64,000 bases of DNA. Source: Nocardia concava NBRC 100430. Its GTDB lineage: Bacteria; Actinomycetota; Actinomycetes; Mycobacteriales; Mycobacteriaceae. The notes beneath the pieces were generated by a model. That model had not been told where the DNA came from. It worked only from the letters and a program-made list of their open reading frames with translations, and did no database searches. The position numbers and the translations under genes were made by a program. Positions 43,673 through 52,853 of the stretch are shown here, piece by piece; position 1 is the stretch's first letter; the number at the start of each line of letters is the position of its first letter. The stretch lies in the NCBI RefSeq assembly GCF_000308815.1, contig NZ_BAFX01000082.1, positions 1-64,000 on the forward strand, read 5' to 3'.

Positions 43673-44491
43673 TCAGGCGCGCGTGGCGGTGATGACCGTG
43701 GTGGCGTAGGAGATGGTGAAGCTGCCGCCCATGGTGTCGATGGCGGCCCCGATGCCTGCCACGACGGAGGCGAGGATGTCCGGGGCGACGACGGTCAGTG
43801 CGCCGTGGGTGGGGATCTGGTCGAGCCACTCGTCGCGCGAATAGGTTCGCTGCCAGTCGAATTGCCATTGTTCGGGGGCGGTGAAGGCTTGGGCGGCGAC
43901 GATACCCGCGGCCGCCTTGTCATGGATTGCCTGGTAGAGCTCCAGGGCCGGGCGGTCGGCTACGAGGGAGGCCGGGGATTCGGGGAGGAATTCGCGGTAG
44001 ACGGCGGCGAAGGCGGCCTGGGCTTCGGACGGCATTTGAGGGACGTTCCAGAACGCGGCGAAGCGACCGGCGGGCGCCAGGACGCGGGCGGCTTGTGCCG
44101 CGCCGGCGACGGGATCGACCCAATGCCAGGCGGTTCCGGAGATGACGGCATCGAAAGTGCGGTTCGCGGGATCCCATGCCTCGAAGGTGCCGATCTCGAC
44201 CTCGATGCCGGTGTCGCGGGCGAAGGCGGCCATGCGGGCGTCGGGTTCGATGCCGAGCACCGCGCACCCGGCATCCCGGAATTGGCGGGCCTCGATGCCT
44301 GTCCCGCAGCCGACATCGAGTACTCGCTTTCCCGGCAGGTCGGCCAGGATGCGCTCGATCATGGCGGCGGGATAGGCGGGGCGGGTGCGGTCGTAGCGGA
44401 TCGCGTCCGCGCCGAAGGATTCGGCCACATCCCGGGCGCGATGGGGGCTCTGATCGGCGGGTTCGGGCGCGGACGACGGTAGAGTGACCAT
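43673..44491 (-). CDS. Class I SAM-dependent methyltransferase
   Basis: Methyltransferase of 272 residues of the UbiE/Methyltransf_11 type. The N-terminus SFGADAIRYDRTRPAYPAAMI and motif I VLDVGCGTGIEARQFRD (about residues 57-73) are typical; GIEPDARMAAFARDTG and FDAVISGTAWHWVDP follow. The acceptor is unknown. It is divergent from a TetR gene, with three GCCCACT-type half-sites between them, so it is probably a TetR target. Confidence 0.87.
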   Translation of the reverse strand: MVTLPSSAPEPADQSPHRARDVAESFGADAIRYDRTRPAYPAAMIERILADLPGKRVLDVGCGTGIEARQFRDAGCAVLGIEPDARMAAFARDTGIEVEIGTFEAWDPANRTFDAVISGTAWHWVDPVAGAAQAARVLAPAGRFAAFWNVPQMPSEAQAAFAAVYREFLPESPASLVADRPALELYQAIHDKAAAGIVAAQAFTAPEQWQFDWQRTYSRDEWLDQIPTHGALTVVAPDILASVVAGIGAAIDTMGGSFTISYATTVITATRA

Positions 44492-44494
44492 GCG

Positions 44495-44521
44495 CCCACT
44501 TTAAGTGGGCACTTGCCCACT
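44495..44521. promoter_or_regulatory. Operator cluster between methyltransferase and TetR genes
   Basis: CCCACTT-t-AAGTGGG (44495-44509) overlaps AGTGGGC-actt-GCCCACT (44504-44521), giving three alternating half-sites in 27 bases. They lie between the divergent starts at 44491 and 44564 and are the likely binding site of the TetR protein. Confidence 0.6.
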
Positions 44522-44563
44522 CTGCAATGGCGCGTGGGTTCGCTCAGAGAGAAGGAGTGCGGG

Positions 44564-45154
44564 GTGCCCACCGGGGTGGCCATTCGCGATGTGCGGGAGC
44601 AGTTGTTCGATGCGGCGGAGCGGATTCTGTTGCGCGAGGGGCCCAGTGGGCTGACGAGCCGTTCGGTGACCGCCGAGGCCGGATGCGCGAAAGGGGTGCT
44701 GCACAGGCATTTCACCGACTTCGACGGCTTCCTCACCGAGCTGGTCGAGGATCGGATCGCGCGGGTGGAGCGACTGGGTGCGGCATTGCGGGACAAGGCC
44801 GGGGACGGTCGGGTGGCCGAGAATCTCGCCGAGGCACTGACCGGGGTCTTCGAAACGGTCGCGGTGGCCATCGTCAGCCTGGTGACCTACCGCGACGAGT
44901 TGCGGGCCCGCCTGCGGCAACGTAGACCCGTCGGTTTCCCTATCCTCGGTGAAGCGACCACACTCATCGCGCAATATCTCGCCGCGGAGGTCGAAAAGGG
45001 CCGCATCGCAAGCACTGTCGACACCGAACTGCTCGCGACCATGCTGATCGGTTCGGCGCACCTGCTCTTCGCCGACCGCACCGCACCGCGCCCCGAGACC
45101 GAGGCCGTGCGCGCCATGGTCGCCACGGTGCTGGCCGGCACGCTGACGTCCTGA
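44564..45154 (+). CDS. TetR-family regulator
   Basis: Protein of 196 residues. The helix-turn-helix region reads ILLREGPSGLTSRSVTAEAG and then CAKGVLHRHFTDFDGFLTEL. The C-terminal ligand domain is not recognisable by substrate. GTG 44564 has GAAGGAG six bases upstream; ORF extension to 44513 would cross the operators. It is divergent from the methyltransferase gene it probably represses. Confidence 0.87.
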   Translation: MPTGVAIRDVREQLFDAAERILLREGPSGLTSRSVTAEAGCAKGVLHRHFTDFDGFLTELVEDRIARVERLGAALRDKAGDGRVAENLAEALTGVFETVAVAIVSLVTYRDELRARLRQRRPVGFPILGEATTLIAQYLAAEVEKGRIASTVDTELLATMLIGSAHLLFADRTAPRPETEAVRAMVATVLAGTLTS

Positions 45155-45156
45155 AA

Positions 45157-45188
45157 CGGTGAGACATCAGCCAGCGAGAGTCTCACCG
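45157..45188 (+). terminator. Hairpin after the TetR gene
   Basis: CGGTGAGAC and its perfect complement GTCTCACCG flank a 14-base loop, three bases past the TetR stop codon. No T-run follows. It could be a terminator or a regulatory repeat upstream of the gene at 45275. Confidence 0.45.
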
Positions 45189-45274
45189 CGAGACCGGTAT
45201 TGACACCCTCATGACCGGCGGGAAATTTTGCCTCCAGCACGTCAGGTCTTCAGCAGGAAAGGTCTCCCACCGCA

Positions 45275-45667
45275 GTGAGCATCGATCACACGACCCTGTC
45301 CCCCGCCGCGGTCGTGACCGCGTTGTGCGCCGAATGGCGCACCGGCACACCGGAATCCATTGCCGAGTTCTTCACCGACGACGCCGTCTACCACAACATC
45401 CCGATGGACCCGTTCGTCGGCAAGCCCGCGATCCTGGAGTTCCTGCGCGGCTTCATCGGCAGCTTCGGCGGCATCGACTTCGACATCCACCACCAGGCCG
45501 TCACCGGCAACGTCGTGCTCAATGAGCGCACCGACCGGTTCACCATCGGCGACAAGCACATCGAGCTGCCGGTGACCGGGGTGTTCGAAGTGCGCGACGG
45601 CCGCATCGCGGCCTGGCGCGACTACTTCGACATGGCCCCGTTCACCGCCATGCAGCAGGAGGGCTGA
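45275..45667 (+). CDS. Limonene-1,2-epoxide hydrolase-like (SnoaL fold) protein
   Basis: Protein of 130 residues with a cone-shaped SnoaL-like fold. The catalytic arginine and aspartates of the epoxide-hydrolase subgroup appear in VLNERTDRFTIGD and RIAAWRDYFDM, and the N-terminal AEFFTDDAVYHNIPM is also typical. An epoxide hydrolase role is likely but the substrate is unknown. The GTG start follows a weak ribosome-binding site. It is convergent with nagB. Confidence 0.83.
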   Translation: MSIDHTTLSPAAVVTALCAEWRTGTPESIAEFFTDDAVYHNIPMDPFVGKPAILEFLRGFIGSFGGIDFDIHHQAVTGNVVLNERTDRFTIGDKHIELPVTGVFEVRDGRIAAWRDYFDMAPFTAMQQEG

Positions 45668-45670
45668 GCG

Positions 45671-46453
45671 TCAGAAGCTCTGCCAGGAGGGCTTGTTCTC
45701 CACCGCGAACCGGTAGTAGTCGACGGCCTTCAGATTCGCCGCCGCGTCCGGATCGACGATGACCGTGACGTGCGGATGCATCTGCAGGATCGACGCCGGG
45801 CAGAACGCCGAGACCGGGCCCTCCACCGCGGCCGCGACCGCCTCGGCCTTGCCCGCGCCGGTGGCGATCATGAGCAGATGGTCGGCGTCGCTGATGGTTC
45901 CGAGCCCTTGGGTGAGCACGTGGGTCGGCACCTGCGACAGATCGTCCTCGAAGAACCGCGCGTTGTCCTCGCGAGTCTTCGGAGTCAGCGTCTTGACCCG
46001 GGTACGCGAGCGCAGCGACGATCCGGGTTCGTTGAATCCGATGTGCCCGTTGGCCCCGATGCCCAGGATCTGCACCGAGATCGGTCCGTTCTCCGCGATC
46101 CTGCGCTCGTAATCGGCTGCGGCGGCCGGGATATCGGCGGCGTTGCCGTCGGGGCTGTTGACGTTGGAGTCCTCGAAGTCCACGTGCGCGGTGAACTCGT
46201 CACGAATGAACTGCCGGTAGGACTGCGGATGCCCGGGCGGCAGCCCGATGTACTCGTCGAGCAGGAACGCCTGCACCCCGGCGAAACTGAGCCCTTCCTC
46301 CCGGTGCTGGCGAATCATCTCCTGATAGGCACCCAGCGGTGAGGAGCCCGTGGCCAGTCCGATGGCGCGGGCACCGCGGCGCACATGGTCGGCCATGATG
46401 CGGCCGGCCAGCACTCCGGCCTCGGCCGCGTTATCGGTGATCACGAGTTCCAT
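45671..46453 (-). CDS. nagB: Glucosamine-6-phosphate deaminase NagB
   Basis: Isomerises and deaminates glucosamine-6-phosphate to fructose-6-phosphate and ammonia, the last step of N-acetylglucosamine use. The 260-residue protein has LATGSSPLGAYQEMI (phosphate loop, about residue 35), LDEYIGLPPGHPQSY and ILGIGANGHIGFNEPGSSL with the catalytic Asp/His region, then the lid RSRTRVKTLTPKTRE. It overlaps nagA by 13 bases and is the last gene of the PTS-nag operon. Confidence 0.95.
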   Translation of the reverse strand: MELVITDNAAEAGVLAGRIMADHVRRGARAIGLATGSSPLGAYQEMIRQHREEGLSFAGVQAFLLDEYIGLPPGHPQSYRQFIRDEFTAHVDFEDSNVNSPDGNAADIPAAAADYERRIAENGPISVQILGIGANGHIGFNEPGSSLRSRTRVKTLTPKTREDNARFFEDDLSQVPTHVLTQGLGTISDADHLLMIATGAGKAEAVAAAVEGPVSAFCPASILQMHPHVTVIVDPDAAANLKAVDYYRFAVENKPSWQSF

Positions 46454-47607
46454 TTCGCTCCGTCCTTGTATACGTCGACAGGGTTGAGGTGGTGGTCGGT
46501 GACCAGCACGTCGGCACGCATCCCTGTGTGCAACGCGCCGATCTGGTCGGCCATGCCCAGTAGCCGGGCCGGGGTGGCGCAGGCGGCGGTCGCCGCGGCG
46601 CTCAGGTCGATTCCGGCGTGGAAGACCGTGCGGCGCAGCACGTCCGACGCGGTGGCGGTGCCACCGGCGATCGGGCCCTCGCCGTGCGGGTCGTAGATCC
46701 GCGAGACGCCGTCGGTCACCACGACGTCGAGGCTGCCGAGCTGGTAGCGCCCGTCGGGCTGTCCGGCGGCGGCCATGGCGTCGGTGATCAGCGCCAGGTT
46801 GTCGGGCCCGATGGTGTCGAAGACCATGCGCACGGTGCCGTCGGCCAGGTGCACGCCGTCGGCGATGACCTCGGCCACCACGTCCCCGCGCCCGGCCGCG
46901 GCCATGGCGGCGGTGAGGAAGTTGGCGTCGCGGTGCGCGAGTTCGGGCATGGCATTGAACAGGTGGGTGATCGAGACCCGCCAGCCGCGCCGCATGGCGT
47001 GCACGGACCGGTCGTAGTCGGCGACGGTGTGTCCCAGGGAGAGAATCACATTCGCGTCGGCGAGCACATCGGCGAGGGCATCGAAATTGTCGGTTTCCGG
47101 GGCGATGGTCACCGACACGATGCGCCCGCCCGCATAGTCGATGAGACGCTCCAGCAGTGCCGGGTCGCCGGGCAGGATCCGTTCGGGGTCGTGGGCGCCG
47201 CGCCGGTGCTCGCTGATGAACGGACCCTCGAGGTGGATGCCCGCGAGCAGGCCGTCGTCGATGCCCTTGCCGAGCACGTCGATGCGTTCGCGCAGTTCGG
47301 CCTCGGTGGCCGAGACCAGGGAGGCGACCAGCGTCGTGGTGCCGTGCGCGCGATGGAATTTCGCGGCGATGGCGACGCCCTCGGGATCGGTTTCGGGGAA
47401 CCCGTATCCACCGCCGCCGTGGCAGTGCACGTCGATGAGTCCGGGCAGGATGATCGGCGGCTGAACAGCCACGTCGGGCAGGTCACCGCCGAATCCCGTT
47501 GCCGGGCCGACATAGTCGAGCCGCGGTCCGTCGAACGACACCACCCCGTCGGCGAGTTCGCCCGCCTCGGTGAGGGTGACGACCCGGCCGCGCAGGGTGG
47601 TCCTCAC
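46441..47607 (-). CDS. nagA: N-acetylglucosamine-6-phosphate deacetylase NagA
   Basis: Metal-dependent amidohydrolase of 388 residues that removes acetate from GlcNAc-6-phosphate. The metal-site features are DVHCHGGGGYGF, HLEGPFISEHRRGAHD, LGHTVADYDRS (histidine ligand) and THLFNAMPELAHRD; the catalytic aspartate is in LALITDAMAAAG. The stop overlaps nagB and the start overlaps ptsI by 4 bases, so the three genes are translationally linked. Confidence 0.95.
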   Translation of the reverse strand: MRTTLRGRVVTLTEAGELADGVVSFDGPRLDYVGPATGFGGDLPDVAVQPPIILPGLIDVHCHGGGGYGFPETDPEGVAIAAKFHRAHGTTTLVASLVSATEAELRERIDVLGKGIDDGLLAGIHLEGPFISEHRRGAHDPERILPGDPALLERLIDYAGGRIVSVTIAPETDNFDALADVLADANVILSLGHTVADYDRSVHAMRRGWRVSITHLFNAMPELAHRDANFLTAAMAAAGRGDVVAEVIADGVHLADGTVRMVFDTIGPDNLALITDAMAAAGQPDGRYQLGSLDVVVTDGVSRIYDPHGEGPIAGGTATASDVLRRTVFHAGIDLSAAATAACATPARLLGMADQIGALHTGMRADVLVTDHHLNPVDVYKDGAKWNS

Positions 47608-49259
47608 TTATCTCGCCCCAATGCCCTCTGTGCGGCGGCCAGGGCGTCGTCCGCGGTGCGGGCCGAAAGTACCGCGGCCGCAGCGGCTTTGCATTGTTCC
47701 AGGGTGACCTCGGCCAGCCGCGCCCGCACCCCGGCCAGGGATCGTGGTGCCATCGACAGCGTTTCGACGCCGAGACCGACCAGCACGCACGCGAAGTCGG
47801 GATTGGAGGCGGATTCGCCGCACACGCCGACCTTCACCCCATGGGTGCTGGCCCCGGTGACCACCATGGCGATGGCCGCCGCGAGCGCGGGCTGCCACGG
47901 ATTGTGCAGCGCCGCCAGCGAGGACGACATGCGGTCCGCGCCGAACAGGTACTGCGACAGATCGTTGGTGCCGATGGAGAAGAAGTCCACCTCGGCGCCC
48001 AGTTGCCCGGAACGCAGTGCGGCGGCCGGGATCTCGACCATGACACCGCGCGTCTCGAGCCCGGCCTCGGCGGCGCGGGCGGCGAAATATCCGGCCTCCT
48101 CGACGGTCGCGACCATCGGGGCCATGACCTTGACCGGTGTGCCGGTCTGCTTGGCCGCGGCCTCGATGGCGGAAAGCTGGTCGAGCAGCGCCCCCTCATC
48201 GACGCTGCTCAACCGCAGGCCGCGCACTCCCAGCGCCGGATTCTCCTCGGCCGGCAGGTTCAGGAACGGCAGCGGCTTGTCCGATCCGGCGTCGAGGGTG
48301 CGGACCGTGACGGGACGGTCGCCCATGACGCGGAAGATCTCGGCGTACTGGTCCGTCTGCTCGGCGACCGTGGGGGCCGATTTGCGGTCCAGGAACAGGA
48401 ATTCGGTCCGGAACAGGCCGACGCCCTCGGCCCCGAGTTCGACGGCGAGCGCGGCATCGGCGGCCGAGCCGACATTCGCCAGCAGCGGCACGGCGTGCCC
48501 GTCGGCGGTGCGGCCGGGACCGGTCGGCGCGTCCGCTCGGCGCGCACGGAGAGCGAGCACTTCCTCGCGACGCGCCGCGGTGGGTTCGATCTCGACGACA
48601 CCGGCGGTGCCGTCGAGGACCACCTCGGTGTCCTCGGCGATCCCGACCGCGTCCGGGGCGGCCACAATGGCCGGAATCCCCAGTGCCTTGGCCAGAATCG
48701 CGGTGTGCGAGGTGGGTCCGCCGGCCACGGTCAGCAGCCCGAGCACCTTGGCCGGGTCCAGCGTCGCGGTATCGGCGGGCGCCAGGTCATGTGCGGCGAG
48801 CACGAAAGGAGTTGCGCTGTCCGGAATTCCGGGCGGCTCCACTCCCAGCAGCTCGGCCACCACGCGCTGGCCCACATCCTTCAGATCCGAGGCCCGCTCG
48901 GCCATCATGCCGCCGAGCGCGGCCAACTGCGCCCCGAAGTGCGCGACCGCCTCGGTGACCGCGTGCGCGGTCGGGGTCCCGCCCCGGATCTCGGCGCGCA
49001 CCTGATCCAGCAGCGCCGGATCGGCGGCCAGCGCCGAGGTCATGAACAGGATGTCGGCCGCGGGCCCCTTGGCATCGAGCGCCTGGGCCGAATACCGCGC
49101 GGCGACGGTCTCGAAAGCTGCTTCCGCGCGGGCGATTTCGGCCTCGACGTCGCTCCCGGGCGCGTCATTCGGGCTGGTGACCGGCGCGGGCGCCAGCCAC
49201 TTGACCGAACCGACGGCGATCCCGGGAGCGGCGGCGACACCGCGCACCTCACGCGTCAA
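47604..49259 (-). CDS. ptsI: PTS enzyme I
   Basis: Takes phosphate from phosphoenolpyruvate and passes it to HPr, 551 residues. The phosphohistidine motif is GGPTSHTAILAKALGIPAIV (about residues 175-194); the C-terminal PEP-binding barrel has LFRTEFLFLDR, MAPMVATVEEAGYF, FSIGTNDLSQYLFGADR and CGESASNPDFACVLVG with the catalytic cysteine. It overlaps ptsH by 11 bases. A complete EI in the sugar operon suggests this is the general PTS of the organism. Confidence 0.96.
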   Translation of the reverse strand: MTREVRGVAAAPGIAVGSVKWLAPAPVTSPNDAPGSDVEAEIARAEAAFETVAARYSAQALDAKGPAADILFMTSALAADPALLDQVRAEIRGGTPTAHAVTEAVAHFGAQLAALGGMMAERASDLKDVGQRVVAELLGVEPPGIPDSATPFVLAAHDLAPADTATLDPAKVLGLLTVAGGPTSHTAILAKALGIPAIVAAPDAVGIAEDTEVVLDGTAGVVEIEPTAARREEVLALRARRADAPTGPGRTADGHAVPLLANVGSAADAALAVELGAEGVGLFRTEFLFLDRKSAPTVAEQTDQYAEIFRVMGDRPVTVRTLDAGSDKPLPFLNLPAEENPALGVRGLRLSSVDEGALLDQLSAIEAAAKQTGTPVKVMAPMVATVEEAGYFAARAAEAGLETRGVMVEIPAAALRSGQLGAEVDFFSIGTNDLSQYLFGADRMSSSLAALHNPWQPALAAAIAMVVTGASTHGVKVGVCGESASNPDFACVLVGLGVETLSMAPRSLAGVRARLAEVTLEQCKAAAAAVLSARTADDALAAAQRALGRDK

Positions 49260-49508
49260 GATCTGTCTCCAGCATCTCGACCAGCTTATCCAGGGCCGCC
49301 TCGGACCCGTCCTCGGCGTGCAGGGTGACGGTGTCGCCCTGCTTGGCGCCCAGGGTCATCACCTGCAGCAGGCTGTTGGCGGCGATGGGATCCTTGCCGT
49401 CCACCGAGATCCGCACGGGGACACCGGCTTCCCCGGCGGCCTTGGCGAACAGGGCGGCGGGTCGGGCGTGCAGACCGGTCTTGGACGCAACGACGGCGGT
49501 GCGTGTGA

Positions 49509-49512
<4 letters not shown>
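49249..49512 (-). CDS. ptsH: PTS phosphocarrier HPr
   Basis: Small carrier of 87 residues with the phosphohistidine in KTGLHARPAALFAK (His at about residue 15). The ANSLLQVMTLGA stretch contains the serine at the position used for regulatory phosphorylation in firmicutes; whether that happens here is unknown. It overlaps ptsI and the EIIC gene. Confidence 0.95.
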
Positions 49513-50744
<1,232 letters not shown>

Positions 50745-50804
50745 GGGTGTGGTCCTCAGTCTGTGAATGGAGTCACGAGTACTGTTCAGCGTCAGTTACC
50801 GTGA

Positions 50805-50839
50805 CTGGTTATAACCAGACATATACTGGTTATAACCAG
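50805..50839. promoter_or_regulatory. Two dre-like operators between EIIC and EIIB genes
   Basis: The perfect palindrome CTGGTTATAACCAG occurs at 50805-50818 and 50826-50839, centres 21 bases apart (two helical turns). The pattern fits operators of HutC-type GntR repressors such as DasR (TGGT...ACCA core). They lie between the divergent EIIC-led and EIIB-led operons and probably bind the GntR regulator at 51644. Confidence 0.8.
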
Positions 50840-50870
50840 TTTTGTCTACTCGACACGCTCGGAGGAAATC

Positions 50871-51101
50871 ATGTCGAAAGCGAATCAAATCGTTGAGGGC
50901 CTGGGTGGTCTCGACAACATCATCGAGGTGGAGGGGTGCATCACCCGCCTGCGCTGCGAAATCAAGGACGCCAGCAAGGTGGACGAGAAGGCGCTGAAGG
51001 CGGCCGGTGCGCACGGTGTCGTCAAGGCCGGTGCCGCGGTGCAGGTTGTGGTCGGGCCCACGGCCGACGCCCTGGCCGAAGACATCAACGACATGCTCTG
51101 A
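50871..51101 (+). CDS. PTS EIIB subunit, glucose family
   Basis: Cytoplasmic phosphotransfer domain of 76 residues. The phosphocysteine lies in EVEGCITRLRCEIKD (near residue 24). It accepts phosphate from EIIA and passes it to the sugar in EIIC. It is a free-standing EIIB, as in the Streptomyces nag system. GGAGG precedes the ATG by 7 bases. It is co-transcribed with the EIIA gene. Confidence 0.94.
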   Translation: MSKANQIVEGLGGLDNIIEVEGCITRLRCEIKDASKVDEKALKAAGAHGVVKAGAAVQVVVGPTADALAEDINDML

Positions 51102-51106
51102 GCGCC

Positions 51107-51556
51107 ATGAGCATCGAGATTCTCGCGCCGCTGGACGGCGTCGCCATGCCCATGTCCGAGGTCCCCGATCCGGTCTTCTCCGCGGAGATGGTCGGGGCGG
51201 GCGTGGCCATCGAACCGCTCGACACCGATGACGCCACCACGGTGGTCGCCCCGGTCAGCGGGTCCATCGTGAAGCTGCACCCGCACGCCGCGGTCATCGT
51301 CACCGACGACGGCACCGGCGTGCTGCTGCACGTCGGCATCGATACCGTCGGCAAGTCCGACATCTTCGAGGTGAAGGCCGCCGAGGGCGATAAGGTCAGC
51401 GCCGGCGATCCGCTGATCACCTTCTCCCCCAATGCCGTTCGCCGCCTGGGCCTGAGCGCGGCCGTGCCGGTCGTGGTCATGGACAGCGCGCCGGGCTCGG
51501 CGAAGGACCCCGTGAGCGGGCCGGTCACCACCGGTTCGGTGCTGTTCTCCATGTGA
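51107..51556 (+). CDS. crr: PTS EIIA subunit, Crr type
   Basis: Glucose-type EIIA of 149 residues. The active histidine is in VLLHVGIDTVGKSDIF (near residue 73) with the supporting histidine in IVKLHPHAAVIV. It carries phosphate from HPr to EIIB, and may act in regulation as the E. coli protein does. It starts 6 bases after the EIIB stop and is followed by a strong terminator. Confidence 0.94.
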   Translation: MSIEILAPLDGVAMPMSEVPDPVFSAEMVGAGVAIEPLDTDDATTVVAPVSGSIVKLHPHAAVIVTDDGTGVLLHVGIDTVGKSDIFEVKAAEGDKVSAGDPLITFSPNAVRRLGLSAAVPVVVMDSAPGSAKDPVSGPVTTGSVLFSM

Positions 51557-51575
51557 GCGTCGGGTGAGACGAATC

Positions 51576-51603
51576 GAGCCGCCGCCCAATCGGGCGGCGG
51601 CTC
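51576..51603 (+). terminator. Terminator of the EIIB-EIIA operon
   Basis: Perfect 12-base stem GAGCCGCCGCCC with an aatc loop, followed by AATCATTTT. It lies 20 bases after the crr stop. Confidence 0.85.
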
Positions 51604-51643
51604 AATCATTTTGCGGCCCTTGCGGCCCGAAGATGTTGCGGCG

Positions 51644-52354
51644 CTAGCTGTCTTCGGCCGAGACGGTCATGTACACCTGGTAGCGATCGGCGCGATACCA
51701 GGACTGCGCGTGCTCGACGGCCCGATCGCGCGAATACGAGATGCGGTCGAAAGCCAGTAGCGGACAACCGGTTTCGGTGCCCAGCCAGCCCGCGTGCCGC
51801 TCGTCGGCGGCCACCGCGCGCACACTCTGCTCCGCGCGGTCGATGGGGCAGCCGTATTCGCGGGCGAACAGCGCGTACAGCGACTGCGTCAGGTCCTTGT
51901 CCAGCAGTTCCGGTAGCAGATCGGCGCGGTACCAGCCGTCGTCGATGGACATGGGCAGCCCGTCGGCCAGGCGCAGGCGGACCAGGTGAATAGCCTTGGT
52001 ATTGGCGGGAATTCCGAGCGCGGTCACCGACGCCGGGGGCGGGACCGCGAAATCGGTGTGCAGCACCACGGTCGAGGGGGTGCGGCCCAGGCGGCGCATG
52101 TCATCGGAAAACGAGGCCATGTGCAGGCGCGAGCGGGCGACCCGCTCGGCCACGAAGGTGCCCTTGCCCGGAATGCGGGTGATGACGCCCTCGGATTCGA
52201 GCTGGCCCAGCACCTCGCGCACGGTCATGCGGCTGACGCGGTAGTCGTCGCACAACTGGCGTTCGCTGGGCAGCATCTCGCCGGGACGCAGATTCGCGCA
52301 CAGGGTGGTCAGCGCCGAACGGAGCTGCGCTTGCTTGGTCACGCGCCCTGCCAC
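51644..52354 (-). CDS. GntR-family repressor, HutC/DasR subgroup
   Basis: Regulator of 236 residues. The winged helix is LRPGEMLPSERQLCDDYRVS followed by RMTVREVLGQLESEGVI; the UTRA sensing domain follows (HTDFAVPPPASVTALGI to LLAFDRISYSRDRAVEHAQS). UTRA domains of DasR-type repressors bind amino-sugar phosphates. Its place next to the PTS genes and the twin palindromes at 50805-50839 suggest it controls GlcNAc uptake. GTG 52354 is chosen; GTG 52342 is possible. Confidence 0.9.
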   Translation of the reverse strand: MAGRVTKQAQLRSALTTLCANLRPGEMLPSERQLCDDYRVSRMTVREVLGQLESEGVITRIPGKGTFVAERVARSRLHMASFSDDMRRLGRTPSTVVLHTDFAVPPPASVTALGIPANTKAIHLVRLRLADGLPMSIDDGWYRADLLPELLDKDLTQSLYALFAREYGCPIDRAEQSVRAVAADERHAGWLGTETGCPLLAFDRISYSRDRAVEHAQSWYRADRYQVYMTVSAEDS

Positions 52355-52395
52355 GTCGATCCGGTCCTTTCCGCCCCCGCCTGCTGCGGGCGCGG

Positions 52396-52746
52396 TCACT
52401 TCTCGTTGCGCGCCTTGGGGAATCGCTTCTGCTTGGCTACCCAGCCTGCCATCTTGGCCCAGTGGCCCTTCGCGGGGGTGACCTTCGAGATGAGCTCGCG
52501 ATCCCATTCCTCGGTCTCGGACAGGCCGTCGACGGTCTCGACGAGGACCTTGGCCGCGGCCAGCGAACCCACGACGCGGTCACCGAGGACGCCGTCGGCG
52601 CCGACCAGGGTGACGCGGACGCCGACGCGGCCGACGGGCTGCAGCACCGCGGTGGCGGAACCGCCGTGCTCGGCCACGAATCCCTTCACGGAATCCACGA
52701 CGGACGGCGAGACTTTCTCGGATGCCGGGGCGGCAGTAGCGCTCAT
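52396..52746 (-). CDS. Conserved hypothetical protein
   Basis: A 116-residue soluble protein. The N-terminal half is an alpha/beta pattern (VDSVKGFVAEHGGSATAVLQ, GRVGVRVTLVGADGVLGDR); the C-terminus is basic and tryptophan-containing (KGHWAKMAGWVAKQKRFPKA), which could bind nucleic acid. I do not recognise the family. The ATG at 52746 is preferred to one at 52794. It is divergent from the quinone oxidoreductase gene. Confidence 0.6.
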   Translation of the reverse strand: MSATAAPASEKVSPSVVDSVKGFVAEHGGSATAVLQPVGRVGVRVTLVGADGVLGDRVVGSLAAAKVLVETVDGLSETEEWDRELISKVTPAKGHWAKMAGWVAKQKRFPKARNEK

Positions 52747-52853
52747 GGCAGGCAGTTTACCCACGGGTAATTCAGGGTCTATGAACCACGGCACAACTCA
52801 CACTCCGTGAGCCGCCGCGCACCGGGGTACGGGCGCGGTGTAAGACTGGATTC

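Noticed and set aside
46618..49328. Very long plus-strand frames across the nag-pts region (795 and 544 codons)
   Set aside because: They are antisense to nagA, ptsI and ptsH, whose motifs are complete; high GC keeps the opposite frames free of stops.
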